From positions 1 to 54,705 of the forward strand of contig CAZCSK010000012.1 in the NCBI GenBank assembly GCA_964501265.1: a DNA stretch of 54,705 bases, read 5' to 3'. Numbering within the stretch: the stretch's first letter is position 1; each line of letters begins with the position of its first letter. Shown here one piece after another: positions 7,913 to 16,137 of the stretch. Position numbers and translations under genes: made by a program. Under the pieces are notes generated by a model. The model had not been told where the DNA came from. It saw only the letters and a list, made by a program, of their open reading frames with translations, and searched no databases. Source of the DNA: CAZCSK01 sp964501265. Its GTDB lineage: Bacteria; Actinomycetota; CADDZG01; JAHWKV01.

Positions 7913-9343
7913 CTAGATGTCGTAGTAGAGGTGAAACTCCCATGGGTGCGGACGCAGGTTGATCGCATCCACTTCGCGTTTGCGCTTGAAGTCGATCCAC
8001 GTCTCGATCACGTCGGGAGTGAACACGCCGCCGTCGTATAGGAAGTCTTGATCCTTCTCCAAAGCGTCAAGGGCCTCACCCAACGACCCTGGCACCTGAG
8101 GCACTTTGGCCGCCTCTTCGGCCGATAGCTCGTACATGTCCGCGGCGACGGGCTCAAGTGGCTCGATGTTTCGCTTGATCCCGTCGAGACCGGCCATCAA
8201 CATCGCCGAGAAGGCCAGGTATGGGTTGCACGATGCGTCCGGGCAACGAAACTCAACGCGTTTGGATTTCGGGGAGTTCGAGTACAACGGAATCCTCACC
8301 GCTGCCGACCTGTTGCGTTGTGAATACACCAAATTTACCGGAGCCTCATAGCCCGGCACCAAACGCCGGTAGGAGTTGGTCGTCGGGGCGACCAACGCAA
8401 GAAGGGCCGGTGCGTGCTCTAGAAGGCCCCCTATGTACCACCTGGCCATATCGGAGAGACCCGCATAGCCCTCTCCGAAGAACAGGGGTTCGTCGTCGCG
8501 CCACAGGCTCTGGTGAACGTGCATGCCAGAACCGTTGTCTTGGAAGATCGGCTTCGGCATGAACGTCACAGTCTTTCCATGCTGAAACGCCGTGTTCTTA
8601 ATGACGTACTTGTAGAGCATCAAGTGGTCTGCCATTTGCAGAAGCGGTCCGAACCCCATATCGATCTCCGCCTGCCCTGCGGTCCCGACCTCGTGATGAT
8701 GCACTTCGACGTCGATACCCACCTTGCCCAGATTCAGCACCATCTCGCTTCTAAGGTCTTGATGGTGGTCCATCGGCGCAACGGGGAAGTACCCCTCCTT
8801 GTAACGTGGTTTGTAGCCGAGGTTGCCGCCGGGCTCGTTGGTCCCCGAGTTCCATGCCCCCTCCTCGGCGTCGAGAAAGTAGTAACCAGAATGCTGGTTC
8901 TGATCGAACCGAACCGAGTCAAAGATGTAAAACTCGGCCTCGGGGCCCCAGAATGACTGGGTCGCCACCCCGCTTGCCTGTAGGTAATCTTCAGCTTTCT
9001 TGGCGATGAACCGGGGATCGCGTGAATAGGATTCCCCGGTTACGGGGTCGCCGATAAAACAATTAAGGACCAAGGTCTTCGCCTTGGTGAATGGATCGAT
9101 GAACGCGGTCGACGGGTCCGGAAACAGAAGCATGTCCGACTCTTGGATCTCCTGGAAACCCCGGATCGATGAACCGTCGAAGCCGAAGCCCTCTTTAAAA
9201 CTATCTTCGTCGAGTTGCTTCGGTGTCATCGAAAAGTGCTGCATCAAACCCGGCAGGTCGCAGAATCGAAGGTCGACGATCTCGACGCCCTCGCTGGAAA
9301 TGAGGCTGAGCACGTCTTTAGGGCTGGTTATGGTCTTTGTCAT
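7913..9343 (-). CDS. glnA: Glutamine synthetase, type I
   Basis: The start is ATG at 9343, preceded by the Shine-Dalgarno GGGAGG. The 476-residue length is normal for GS-I. Motifs include GFDGSSIRGFQ, NGSGMHVHQSLW (the NGSGMH substrate loop), APTTNSYRRLVPGYEAP (ATP site) and NPYLAFSAMLMAGLDG, ending in HPWEFHLYYDI. The loop around DMYELSAEE holds the tyrosine at the usual adenylylation position, so control by covalent modification is plausible. The enzyme makes glutamine from glutamate, ammonia and ATP in the cytoplasm. It lies third in amt-glnK-glnA with an 82-base gap after glnK, so it may also have its own promoter. Very confident. Confidence 0.97.
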   Translation of the reverse strand: MTKTITSPKDVLSLISSEGVEIVDLRFCDLPGLMQHFSMTPKQLDEDSFKEGFGFDGSSIRGFQEIQESDMLLFPDPSTAFIDPFTKAKTLVLNCFIGDPVTGESYSRDPRFIAKKAEDYLQASGVATQSFWGPEAEFYIFDSVRFDQNQHSGYYFLDAEEGAWNSGTNEPGGNLGYKPRYKEGYFPVAPMDHHQDLRSEMVLNLGKVGIDVEVHHHEVGTAGQAEIDMGFGPLLQMADHLMLYKYVIKNTAFQHGKTVTFMPKPIFQDNGSGMHVHQSLWRDDEPLFFGEGYAGLSDMARWYIGGLLEHAPALLALVAPTTNSYRRLVPGYEAPVNLVYSQRNRSAAVRIPLYSNSPKSKRVEFRCPDASCNPYLAFSAMLMAGLDGIKRNIEPLEPVAADMYELSAEEAAKVPQVPGSLGEALDALEKDQDFLYDGGVFTPDVIETWIDFKRKREVDAINLRPHPWEFHLYYDI

Positions 9344-9425
9344 TAACAGATTCCTCCCTGTACCGGTGTATGTATGTCGCAAACAATCGCGTTAATTGGG
9401 GGCAGGGCGCAAGTGAGGGAAAATC

Positions 9426-9788
9426 TCACTCAGTTACCGACGCCTCCTCCTGCGCTGCGCCCGCCGAAGGAAACCCCGCGCGGATTTGATAGACCTCGCT
9501 TATCTCGGAAACGGTCACCAAGCCGTCGCCCACTTTGCCGGTCCGACCTCCCTTTATGATCGCTTCCACAACACTTTTGACTTCATCGTCCTCGACGATG
9601 ATCTCGATGTGCAACTTGTGGCTCACCGAAAGTTCGTAGGTCTGCCCGCGATATTCGCCCCGGGTTTCCGGCGAAGTGCCGTGGCCCCTAACGTCGGCAA
9701 TCGTGAACCCGGAAAACCCGGCTCCCTCGAGGGCCTCTTGGATGACTCCCAGTCGCTCGGGGCGAAAAACAGCCGCGACCTTTTTCAA
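9426..9788 (-). CDS. glnK: P-II nitrogen regulatory protein, atypical T-loop
   Basis: The 120-residue PII protein begins MKKVAAVFRPERL. It has the T-loop tyrosine Tyr51 in YRGQTY, Lys58 in VSHKLHIEI, and the TGKVGDG ATP/2-oxoglutarate loop. PII trimers sense ATP/ADP and 2-oxoglutarate and gate Amt and glutamine synthetase systems. Unusually, the segment that is normally GRQKGHTEL reads GTSPETRGE, so residue 39 is Ser rather than the conserved Gln that helps hold Mg-ATP-2-oxoglutarate. Arg101 is Gln. Sensing may therefore differ. It overlaps amt by four bases, the classic amt-glnK pairing, so glnK is the better name than glnB. Tyr51 could still be uridylylated or adenylylated, but no modifying enzyme is in the window. 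Confidence 0.93.
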   Translation of the reverse strand: MKKVAAVFRPERLGVIQEALEGAGFSGFTIADVRGHGTSPETRGEYRGQTYELSVSHKLHIEIIVEDDEVKSVVEAIIKGGRTGKVGDGLVTVSEISEVYQIRAGFPSAGAAQEEASVTE

Positions 9789-11503
9789 TGCGACCCCACC
9801 TCCTCGCGCAAGCCCTTCGCCGTTACTTTATCGTTGCCATCGGTGACATCGATCGTTTCAACTGGTACGAACACCGAGCCCTGAGCTTCGAGGAAATCGG
9901 GGTAAGCCATTGCTCCCATTTCAGGCATGTCGAGCCCAGAGATTTCGGCATCCTCGGTTGACCGCATACCGATGGTGCGCTTTAGGATCGAGAAAAAGGC
10001 GAGCGTCATGAGGCTGCAGAAGATCAACACAGTCACCATGCCAGTTATCTGAGCAAATAGCTGTCCGGCGTCGCCGTAGAACAGTCCCTTGACTGTGCCC
10101 TCGACTCCATTGAGGCCCGCTCCGTAGGATCCATCCGCAAATAGCCCCAGCGCAAGACAACCCCAGAGGCCGTTGGCCCCGTGAACGGCCACAGCGCCCA
10201 CGGGATCGTCTACCTTGAAGCGTCGCTCCACAATCAAGACCGCGGCGACAACGAGCCCGCCGGCGATGGTTCCGATCAAGGCCGCGGCCCAGGGGGCAAC
10301 AAAGGCACACGGCGCCGTGACTGCCACCAGGCCAGCCAATAGTCCATTTGCCGTCATCGAGGGATCCGGCTTGCCGAACACTTTCCACATGATGAACATG
10401 CACGACAGGCACCCGAACGCGCTTGCCAGGATCGTATTGACGATGACGACGGTGAATCGAAGGTCTGTGGCCGCGAAAGTCGATGCCCCGTTGAAGCCCA
10501 TCCATCCGACTAGCAAGACGAACGTTCCCATGATTGCCATTGGAATGTGGTGACCCGGGATCGCGTTGGGGGTTCCGTCGGGGCGGAACTTTCCGATGCG
10601 CGGCCCAAGAATCTTAGCGCCCCAGAAGGCCGCGATACCTCCCATCGAGTGCACCACCGATGATCCGGCGAAGTCGACGAAGCCATGGCCAAACTTCGGC
10701 CCCTGTGCGCCGATCTGCGAAAGCCATCCGCCGCCCCAGACCCAATTGCCAAAGATCGGGTAGAGCAGCATCGAAACGAACAGCCCCCAAACAATGAACG
10801 ATGAGAACTTCCAGCGCTCGGCGAGGGCGCCGGTTGGAATCGTCGCGGTGGCGTCCATGAACACCAGTTGGAAGAAGAAGAACCCGAGAACGGACACGTC
10901 GTAGGCCTTGCCGGCTAGGAAGAAGCCGTCGTGGGCGATCAGGTTCCATCCGCCGATCGAGAAGGCGGACCCGAGCGGAGTCAAGCCGAGGATGGCCGAA
11001 TAATCGGTGGCTCCGAACATCAGCGCGTATCCACAGATGAACCAACCAACCACCCCGAGCGCGAAGATCACCATGTTCATCATCATCGTGTGGGCCGCGT
11101 TCTTGGCCCTCGTAAACCCAGTTTCGACGAGGGCGAACCCCGCCTGCATGAACAGCACGAGGATGCCGCCGACCACCAGCCAGGTCATGTTGATGGAGAT
11201 TCGATTCTTCTCCACCTGCTCTGCGATCTTGGGAACTTCGTCCTCGAAGGGAGTGTCCTCGGGCAGGACATTGGTGATGTCGGTCCCGGTTTTGGAACCA
11301 TCGCGGTCGCCATCGGCTGCCAGAGCGAGCCCGGACAGCACTGCAAGAACCACAACGCCCGCCATAGCCAGGACGATTACCCTGCCCCGGCGGCTCGCGA
11401 AAGATGCCGCCGCGGCACCAGACCTCCTGGAATAACGGCGATACATCACTGGCAAGAGCAACGCCAGTGTGAAAAGCGACATCAGGATCGGGTGTTGCGC
11501 CAT
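9785..11503 (-). CDS. amt: Ammonium transporter with N-terminal extension
   Basis: The 572-residue Amt/Rh family channel contains the paired pore histidines (SSVVHSMGG and VAVHGANGLWG), the family signature near DATATIPTGALAERWKF, and about eleven membrane segments. It conducts ammonium/ammonia across the cytoplasmic membrane, and PII normally blocks it when nitrogen is plentiful. The start at 11503 has a strong GGGAGGG ribosome-binding site, so the long N-terminus is probably real: about 100 residues with two extra hydrophobic stretches, the second resembling a signal peptide (VVVLAVLSGLALAADG), before the Amt core. A Thr/Val-rich C-terminal tail of about 40 residues is also extra. GlnR-like half-sites lie upstream (11596-11633). 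Confidence 0.95.
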   Translation of the reverse strand: MAQHPILMSLFTLALLLPVMYRRYSRRSGAAAASFASRRGRVIVLAMAGVVVLAVLSGLALAADGDRDGSKTGTDITNVLPEDTPFEDEVPKIAEQVEKNRISINMTWLVVGGILVLFMQAGFALVETGFTRAKNAAHTMMMNMVIFALGVVGWFICGYALMFGATDYSAILGLTPLGSAFSIGGWNLIAHDGFFLAGKAYDVSVLGFFFFQLVFMDATATIPTGALAERWKFSSFIVWGLFVSMLLYPIFGNWVWGGGWLSQIGAQGPKFGHGFVDFAGSSVVHSMGGIAAFWGAKILGPRIGKFRPDGTPNAIPGHHIPMAIMGTFVLLVGWMGFNGASTFAATDLRFTVVIVNTILASAFGCLSCMFIMWKVFGKPDPSMTANGLLAGLVAVTAPCAFVAPWAAALIGTIAGGLVVAAVLIVERRFKVDDPVGAVAVHGANGLWGCLALGLFADGSYGAGLNGVEGTVKGLFYGDAGQLFAQITGMVTVLIFCSLMTLAFFSILKRTIGMRSTEDAEISGLDMPEMGAMAYPDFLEAQGSVFVPVETIDVTDGNDKVTAKGLREEVGSH

Positions 11504-11595
11504 GCTCTTCCCTCCCTCAGGTTGGCTTTACGCTCACTAAGCGGGCACGCCTTATCGAACCGTGTCCGTGGATGAAGGCAGAGTAAGGAAGTCAT

Positions 11596-11633
11596 GTTTC
11601 GCAGTCGTCGCGTCGAAGTTACAGTCGTGTAAA
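11596..11633 (-). promoter_or_regulatory. Candidate GlnR-type operator upstream of amt
   Basis: On the minus strand four five-base boxes recur every 11 bases: TTTAC, GTAAC, GCGAC, GAAAC, separated by six bases each. Actinobacterial GlnR sites have GTnAC and GAAAC boxes with n6 spacing. The spacing fits and two boxes match well, while the other two are degenerate. A GATAAG -10-like hexamer follows nearer to amt. This is a candidate only. Confidence 0.35.
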
Positions 11634-11683
11634 ACGTTTCTACCGGCGCCCCCTGCTACCTCGCCTGTGTCGGCAGGGCAGGC

Positions 11684-11689
11684 TATCCT
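11684..11689 (+). promoter_or_regulatory. -10 hexamer TATCCT before the enoyl-CoA hydratase gene
   Basis: TATCCT, six bases, then ATG at 11696, with no Shine-Dalgarno sequence. This is consistent with a leaderless message. Confidence 0.4.
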
Positions 11690-11695
11690 GAGTTG

Positions 11696-12379
11696 ATGGA
11701 GCCTTATGTCGTGACAAAGCGAGTGCAGGACATCTTCGTGATCGAGATGAATCGCCGAACGAGGAAAAATGCCATGGACACATCGATGCTCGAGGCGTTG
11801 ATCGACGCGTTTGAACAAGAAGAAGGCGCCGTGGTGATCACAGGGGGCATTGGAGCGTTTTCCTCGGGGGCAGATATCTCGGAACAACTGGATGCCGTGG
11901 GAGCGGATCGTCGCATGAGGCTCTTTTGCCATCTCTACGAACTCGTGACGACCTATCCGAGCCCGGTGGTGGCCGCGATCGATGGGCCGTGTATTGGAGG
12001 AGGGGCCGAAGTCGCCGGCGCGTGCGACATGCGAGTGGGAACTCCGGGGGCCAGTATTCGTTTTCCAGGGGCTCAGTTCGGAATTCCCGTTGGCGCCGCT
12101 CGGCTCACCCGGCTTATCGGCCTTTCTCACGCCAAGGACCTGCTAATGACCTCTCGGACGATCGACAGCGACGAAGGGTTCCGAGTGGGCTTTCTCAACC
12201 GCCTGGTCTCATCTGAGGCTCTGGAGAAAGAGGCAGTCGAGTTAGCGCTATCGATGGCGGCGAACCCAGGCGCGGGTGTACAGAAGCAAATGAGCGACGA
12301 AGCGGTGGGCCTCACGGCGGGGGTACGGGCCGAAAACCGGGCCCTGGTCCGTTGGCAGCGCTTCGCGAGAACAAACTGA
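11696..12379 (+). CDS. Enoyl-CoA hydratase/isomerase (crotonase) family protein
   Basis: The protein has 227 residues, somewhat shorter than the usual 255-265. Crotonase motifs include RKNAMDTSML, the oxyanion-hole segment AFSSGADISE and IDGPCIGGGAEVAGACDMR, which carries the first acidic residue. The segment where hydratases have a second catalytic Glu reads FPGAQFGIPVGAARL and has no Glu there, so true enoyl-CoA hydration is doubtful and another acyl-CoA reaction is possible. ATG 11696 is preferred over the TTG three bases earlier. The stop shares a base with the start of the M50 protease gene (TGATG), so the two are co-translated. The substrate is unknown. Confidence 0.82.
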   Translation: MEPYVVTKRVQDIFVIEMNRRTRKNAMDTSMLEALIDAFEQEEGAVVITGGIGAFSSGADISEQLDAVGADRRMRLFCHLYELVTTYPSPVVAAIDGPCIGGGAEVAGACDMRVGTPGASIRFPGAQFGIPVGAARLTRLIGLSHAKDLLMTSRTIDSDEGFRVGFLNRLVSSEALEKEAVELALSMAANPGAGVQKQMSDEAVGLTAGVRAENRALVRWQRFARTN

Positions 12380-13518
12380 TGCTGGGGCGTGGAATAAGGA
12401 TCGCCAGGATTTACGGCATCGACATTAGGCTTGATCTTTCCTGGTTCGTGATGTCGGCGATCATCGTTTGGTCTCTCACTTCGGTTTTCCGCGAGATACT
12501 TCCGGATTTCGAAAGGACTCAGCATGCCTTGATGGCGGTTCTCACCGGTTTCCTTTTCTACGTTTCGCTGCTGGCCCACGAACTTTCGCACGCGCTCGTT
12601 GCACGACGAAAAAACATCCAGGTGGACTCGATGACGCTCTTCATATTTGGAGGCGTCGCCCGAATTCGGAGCGAACCGCAGAAGCCCAAAGACGAGTTTC
12701 AGATCGCCATCGCCGGCCCCATCACATCCGCGGTCCTAGGTGCGGTTTTCTTCGGAATAAGTTTTATCGGAGGACTGTTGAACCAGCCAGTCGCCGGGGC
12801 GATCTTCGGACTTCTTGCCGTCGCCAACGGGATGCTGGCAGTCTTCAACCTAGTCCCCGGATTCCCCCTCGATGGGGGCAGGATCCTGCGCTCTGCTATT
12901 TGGAAGGCGACAGGTGACATTGTGAAGGCCACCAAGATCGCTTCTTGGGCTGGGCGAGGAGTTGCAGCCTTACTAATCGCCGGGGGCGCCTGGAGGATCG
13001 TCGCTACGAACCAGACCTTCGGTGGTTTCTGGTGGATTTTGATGGGTCTATTTCTCTATCAGGCTGCATCCGCCGCCTACCGCCAGACCCTCCTGCGTTC
13101 CGCCACCGCGCAGGTGCGCGTGTCGGACATCATGACACCCGACCCCTTGACGATTCCCGGCAACACGCGACTCGGCGAAGCCGTTCACGATTTTTTCTAC
13201 GCGCAGGGCCGACATGCGTTCCCGGTGACGGGGTATGGCGGGGAGGTAGAAGGGATGATCACACTCTCGATGGTGCAACAGGTCGCCGCAGAACATTGGA
13301 GCACAATGACCGTTCGTCAAGTCATGTTTCAAATGGGCCCGGAGCTTTTGGCGTCTCCGGAAGAATCCGTGTCGGCAGTATTGGAGCGGATGCCTGAAAA
13401 CCCCACGGGCAGGTTTATCGTGCTTTCTGGGGGTCGGTTGGTGGGGATGCTGACGGGGGCTAATCTCGCCGGGTTTTTGTCATCGAATCCCACTGCATCG
13501 CAGGCCAATCGATCGTGA
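12379..13518 (+). CDS. Site-2-protease-like M50 zinc metalloprotease with tandem CBS domains
   Basis: This 379-residue polytopic membrane protein carries the zinc motif HELSH (residues 67-71, AHELSHALVARR) and the second metal motif, NLVPGFPLDGGRIL. Two CBS domains at the C-terminus begin near VSDIMTPDPLTIP and VRQVMFQMGPEL. This is the SpoIVFB-type site-2 protease architecture: cleavage of substrates within the membrane, with CBS domains that often bind adenine nucleotides. The ATG overlaps the previous stop and the gene's own stop overlaps trmI, placing it in the run that leads to the proteasomal ATPase gene. Substrates such as membrane anti-sigma factors are a family expectation, not shown here. 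Confidence 0.9.
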   Translation: MLGRGIRIARIYGIDIRLDLSWFVMSAIIVWSLTSVFREILPDFERTQHALMAVLTGFLFYVSLLAHELSHALVARRKNIQVDSMTLFIFGGVARIRSEPQKPKDEFQIAIAGPITSAVLGAVFFGISFIGGLLNQPVAGAIFGLLAVANGMLAVFNLVPGFPLDGGRILRSAIWKATGDIVKATKIASWAGRGVAALLIAGGAWRIVATNQTFGGFWWILMGLFLYQAASAAYRQTLLRSATAQVRVSDIMTPDPLTIPGNTRLGEAVHDFFYAQGRHAFPVTGYGGEVEGMITLSMVQQVAAEHWSTMTVRQVMFQMGPELLASPEESVSAVLERMPENPTGRFIVLSGGRLVGMLTGANLAGFLSSNPTASQANRS

Positions 13519-14291
13519 AATTCGAACCGGGTCAAATTGCCCTTCTTATCGATGAGAGGGGCCGCAAGTATTTAGTCAGCCTGAAAGTCGGAGGAGAATT
13601 CCACTTTCACCGCGGTATCGTCGCTCATGACGAAATCCTCGGTGGTGATGACGGGCTGGTGACTAAATCAACTGGCGGCGAGGCCGTGGCGGTGTTCCGG
13701 CCAACCTATGCCGACTACGCTCTCAAAATGCGCCGGGGAGCGCAGATTATTTATCCGAAAGATACGGCTCAAATCATCGTCTACGCAGATATCTATCCGG
13801 GCGCAAGGGTACTGGAGGCCGGCGTAGGGTCAGGAGCTCTAACGATGGCCTTGCTGCGGGCGGTGGGCCCCACAGGCTCGGTCGTCTCGTACGACGTCCG
13901 AGAAGATTTCATCGAACGAGCCCGCAAAAACATCGCGGGATTTCTCGGCGAGACAAGCAACCTCGAGATTCGTCTGGGGAGCGTGTACGAGCGAATCGGC
14001 CCGGAGGCTTTTGATCGTGTTGTGCTCGACCTCGCTGAACCCTGGCATACGTTCCAGCACTTGACCGGTGGGGCTCTTCGTCCGGGAGGAATCCTCGCGA
14101 TCTTCCTTCCGACCATTCTTCAAGTGAGCCAGGCCACGGAGGCGTTGAAGTCGTCCTCGCGGTGGACCTTGATCCGGACCCTGGAAAATCTGACGAGAAC
14201 GTGGCATGTCGACGGTCAGTCGGTCCGCCCGGACCACAAAATGATCGGTCATACGGGTTTCCTGACATTCGCGCGCCTCGTGGCCCCCTAA
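13515..14291 (+). CDS. trmI: tRNA (adenine-58-N1)-methyltransferase TrmI
   Basis: The 258-residue methyltransferase shows the TrmI N-terminal domain (GGEFHFHRGIVAHDEILG, MRRGAQIIYPKDTAQI) and the SAM-binding motif VLEAGVGSGALTMALL. A motif IV-like segment follows (FDRVVLDLAEPWHTF). It methylates N1 of A58 in the T-loop of tRNA, as a tetramer in the bacterial family. GTG 13515 overlaps the upstream stop. The gene lies just before the proteasomal ATPase gene, an association also seen in mycobacteria (Rv2118c near Rv2115c), so the neighbourhood is ancestral rather than functional proof. Confident. Confidence 0.93.
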   Translation: MKFEPGQIALLIDERGRKYLVSLKVGGEFHFHRGIVAHDEILGGDDGLVTKSTGGEAVAVFRPTYADYALKMRRGAQIIYPKDTAQIIVYADIYPGARVLEAGVGSGALTMALLRAVGPTGSVVSYDVREDFIERARKNIAGFLGETSNLEIRLGSVYERIGPEAFDRVVLDLAEPWHTFQHLTGGALRPGGILAIFLPTILQVSQATEALKSSSRWTLIRTLENLTRTWHVDGQSVRPDHKMIGHTGFLTFARLVAP

Positions 14292-14376
14292 TGGCCCACC
14301 GCCAGCCAGCCGATAAACGAGATATGCGACGAGCCCAACCTATACTGGAAAACCTGACGTTGTGGGAGCTAAAGGA

Positions 14377-16131
14377 ATGCGCGGAACCAGCGAATTTGAA
14401 AAGCGGATAGCCGCCTACGAGAAAGAAGTGGGCGAGCTGCAGACGCACGTCAAGCAACTGCAGGAGTCATCTTCGGTCCTCAAGACCAAACTCGCAGATG
14501 CCCCCCTCAAACTGCGTAAGTTCGAGGAGCAACTCCTGCAGGCGCGGCACGAGAGCTCTCGCTCCAAGGAGCAGGGCGATCGCATGGCCGCCCTGCTTCG
14601 CGAGGCAAAGGAACAGATGATGGCTTTGCGTGAGGAAGTCGACAGGCTCTCGGCCCCCCCTCTCGGCTACGGCGTCTTTCTTAACCTAAATGAAGATGCC
14701 ACCGTTACGGTCTTTACGAGCGGACGCAAATTGAGAGTCAACGCCTCACCCTTGATCGACACCAAGGCCCTTGTGAAGGGGCAAGAACTCGTATTGAACG
14801 AAGCCCTGAACATCATCGAAGCGGTGGGCTATGAGATGCAGGGAGAGGTCGTCTCCTTGAAGGAAGTACTCGGCGAGGACCGCGCGATCGTCGTTTCGCA
14901 TGCCGACGAGGAGCGGGTAGTGCACTTGTCCGCGCAGATCATGGGAGTGAGCCTGCAGCCGGGCGACTCGCTCCTGCTCGACTCCAAGTCGGGCTATCTG
15001 CTCGAGAAATTGCCCAGGCCCGAAGTCGAGGAATTGATACTCGAAGAGGTGCCCGACGTTAACTACGAAGACATCGGAGGCCTCGACGACCAGATCGAAG
15101 CTCTTCGAGACGCCGTCGAGTTGCCATTTCTGCATGCGGATCTATTTGCCGAATATAAGTTGCCCCCGCCCAAGGGCGTTCTTCTTTACGGCCCGCCGGG
15201 ATGCGGGAAAACGCTGATTGCAAAAGCCGTTGCGAACTCGCTCGCCAAACGGACACAAGAGATCACCGGACGAAAAGACGTGCGGGCCTATTTCTTGAAC
15301 GTGAAGGGTCCGGAACTGCTGAACAAGTACGTAGGCGAGACCGAGCGTCAGATCCGCATCATCTTCCAGCGGGCCAAGGAGAAGGCGAAAGAAGGGGTTC
15401 CCGTCATCGTTTTCTTCGACGAAATGGAATCGCTTTTCCGAACGCGCGGTTCGGGGATCTCGAGCGACGTTGAAACGACGATCGTGCCGCAATTGCTCTC
15501 GGAACTCGACGGCGTTGAATTGCTGCGCAACGTCTTGGTGATCGGTGCATCGAACCGCGAGGACCTGATCGATCCGGCCATCCTCCGCCCCGGCCGGCTC
15601 GACGTGAAGATCAAAGTCGAGCGACCCGAGGAGGCCTCCGCTAAGGCCATCTTCACGAAGTACCTAACGGCCGACGTGCCGATCCACTCCGAGGAGCTCG
15701 CCTCACACGGCCAAGACATCGGCAAGACTCTCGCCGCGATGATCGAAACTACGGTAACTGAAATGTACGATGTCAACCCCGACAACCGTTTCCTCGAAGT
15801 CACCTACGCGAACGGCGACAAAGAGGTGCTCTTCTTCAAGGACTTTGCATCGGGCGCTATGATCGAAAACGTCGTCAGGCGAGCCAAGAAAATTGCCATC
15901 AAGCGCTTCATCGAAAATGGCCAACACGGTATCAAGACCATCGACCTGATCGACTCGATCCACCAGGAATACCATGAGAACGAGGACTTGCCGAATACGA
16001 CCAATCCAGACGACTGGGCCCGTATCTCAGGCAAGAAGGGGGAACGGATCGTCTACGTCCGTACTTTGGTGGGCGAACGCAAGGGCGATTCCCGTTCTAT
16101 CGAACAGGTCAAAACCGGGCAGTACCTCTAA
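14377..16131 (+). CDS. mpa: Proteasome-associated AAA ATPase Mpa/ARC
   Basis: With ATG 14377 (GGGAG ten bases upstream) the protein has 584 residues. An N-terminal coiled coil (about residues 5-90) binds Pup. Tandem OB folds follow, then one AAA module with Walker A GPPGCGKT and Walker B VIVFFDEMESLF. The C-terminus is GQYL, the short docking tail that opens the 20S core in this family. It unfolds pupylated proteins and feeds them into PrcBA. A longer GTG start at 14362 is possible but has no ribosome-binding site. A TATACT hexamer at 14341-14346 may be a promoter. dop begins six bases after the stop. Very confident. Confidence 0.97.
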   Translation: MRGTSEFEKRIAAYEKEVGELQTHVKQLQESSSVLKTKLADAPLKLRKFEEQLLQARHESSRSKEQGDRMAALLREAKEQMMALREEVDRLSAPPLGYGVFLNLNEDATVTVFTSGRKLRVNASPLIDTKALVKGQELVLNEALNIIEAVGYEMQGEVVSLKEVLGEDRAIVVSHADEERVVHLSAQIMGVSLQPGDSLLLDSKSGYLLEKLPRPEVEELILEEVPDVNYEDIGGLDDQIEALRDAVELPFLHADLFAEYKLPPPKGVLLYGPPGCGKTLIAKAVANSLAKRTQEITGRKDVRAYFLNVKGPELLNKYVGETERQIRIIFQRAKEKAKEGVPVIVFFDEMESLFRTRGSGISSDVETTIVPQLLSELDGVELLRNVLVIGASNREDLIDPAILRPGRLDVKIKVERPEEASAKAIFTKYLTADVPIHSEELASHGQDIGKTLAAMIETTVTEMYDVNPDNRFLEVTYANGDKEVLFFKDFASGAMIENVVRRAKKIAIKRFIENGQHGIKTIDLIDSIHQEYHENEDLPNTTNPDDWARISGKKGERIVYVRTLVGERKGDSRSIEQVKTGQYL

Positions 16132-16137
16132 AACCCT

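Noticed and set aside
10931..11575. 214-codon plus-strand frame opposite amt
   Set aside because: Antisense to a certain ammonium transporter; its product is His/Arg/Pro-rich without any family look.
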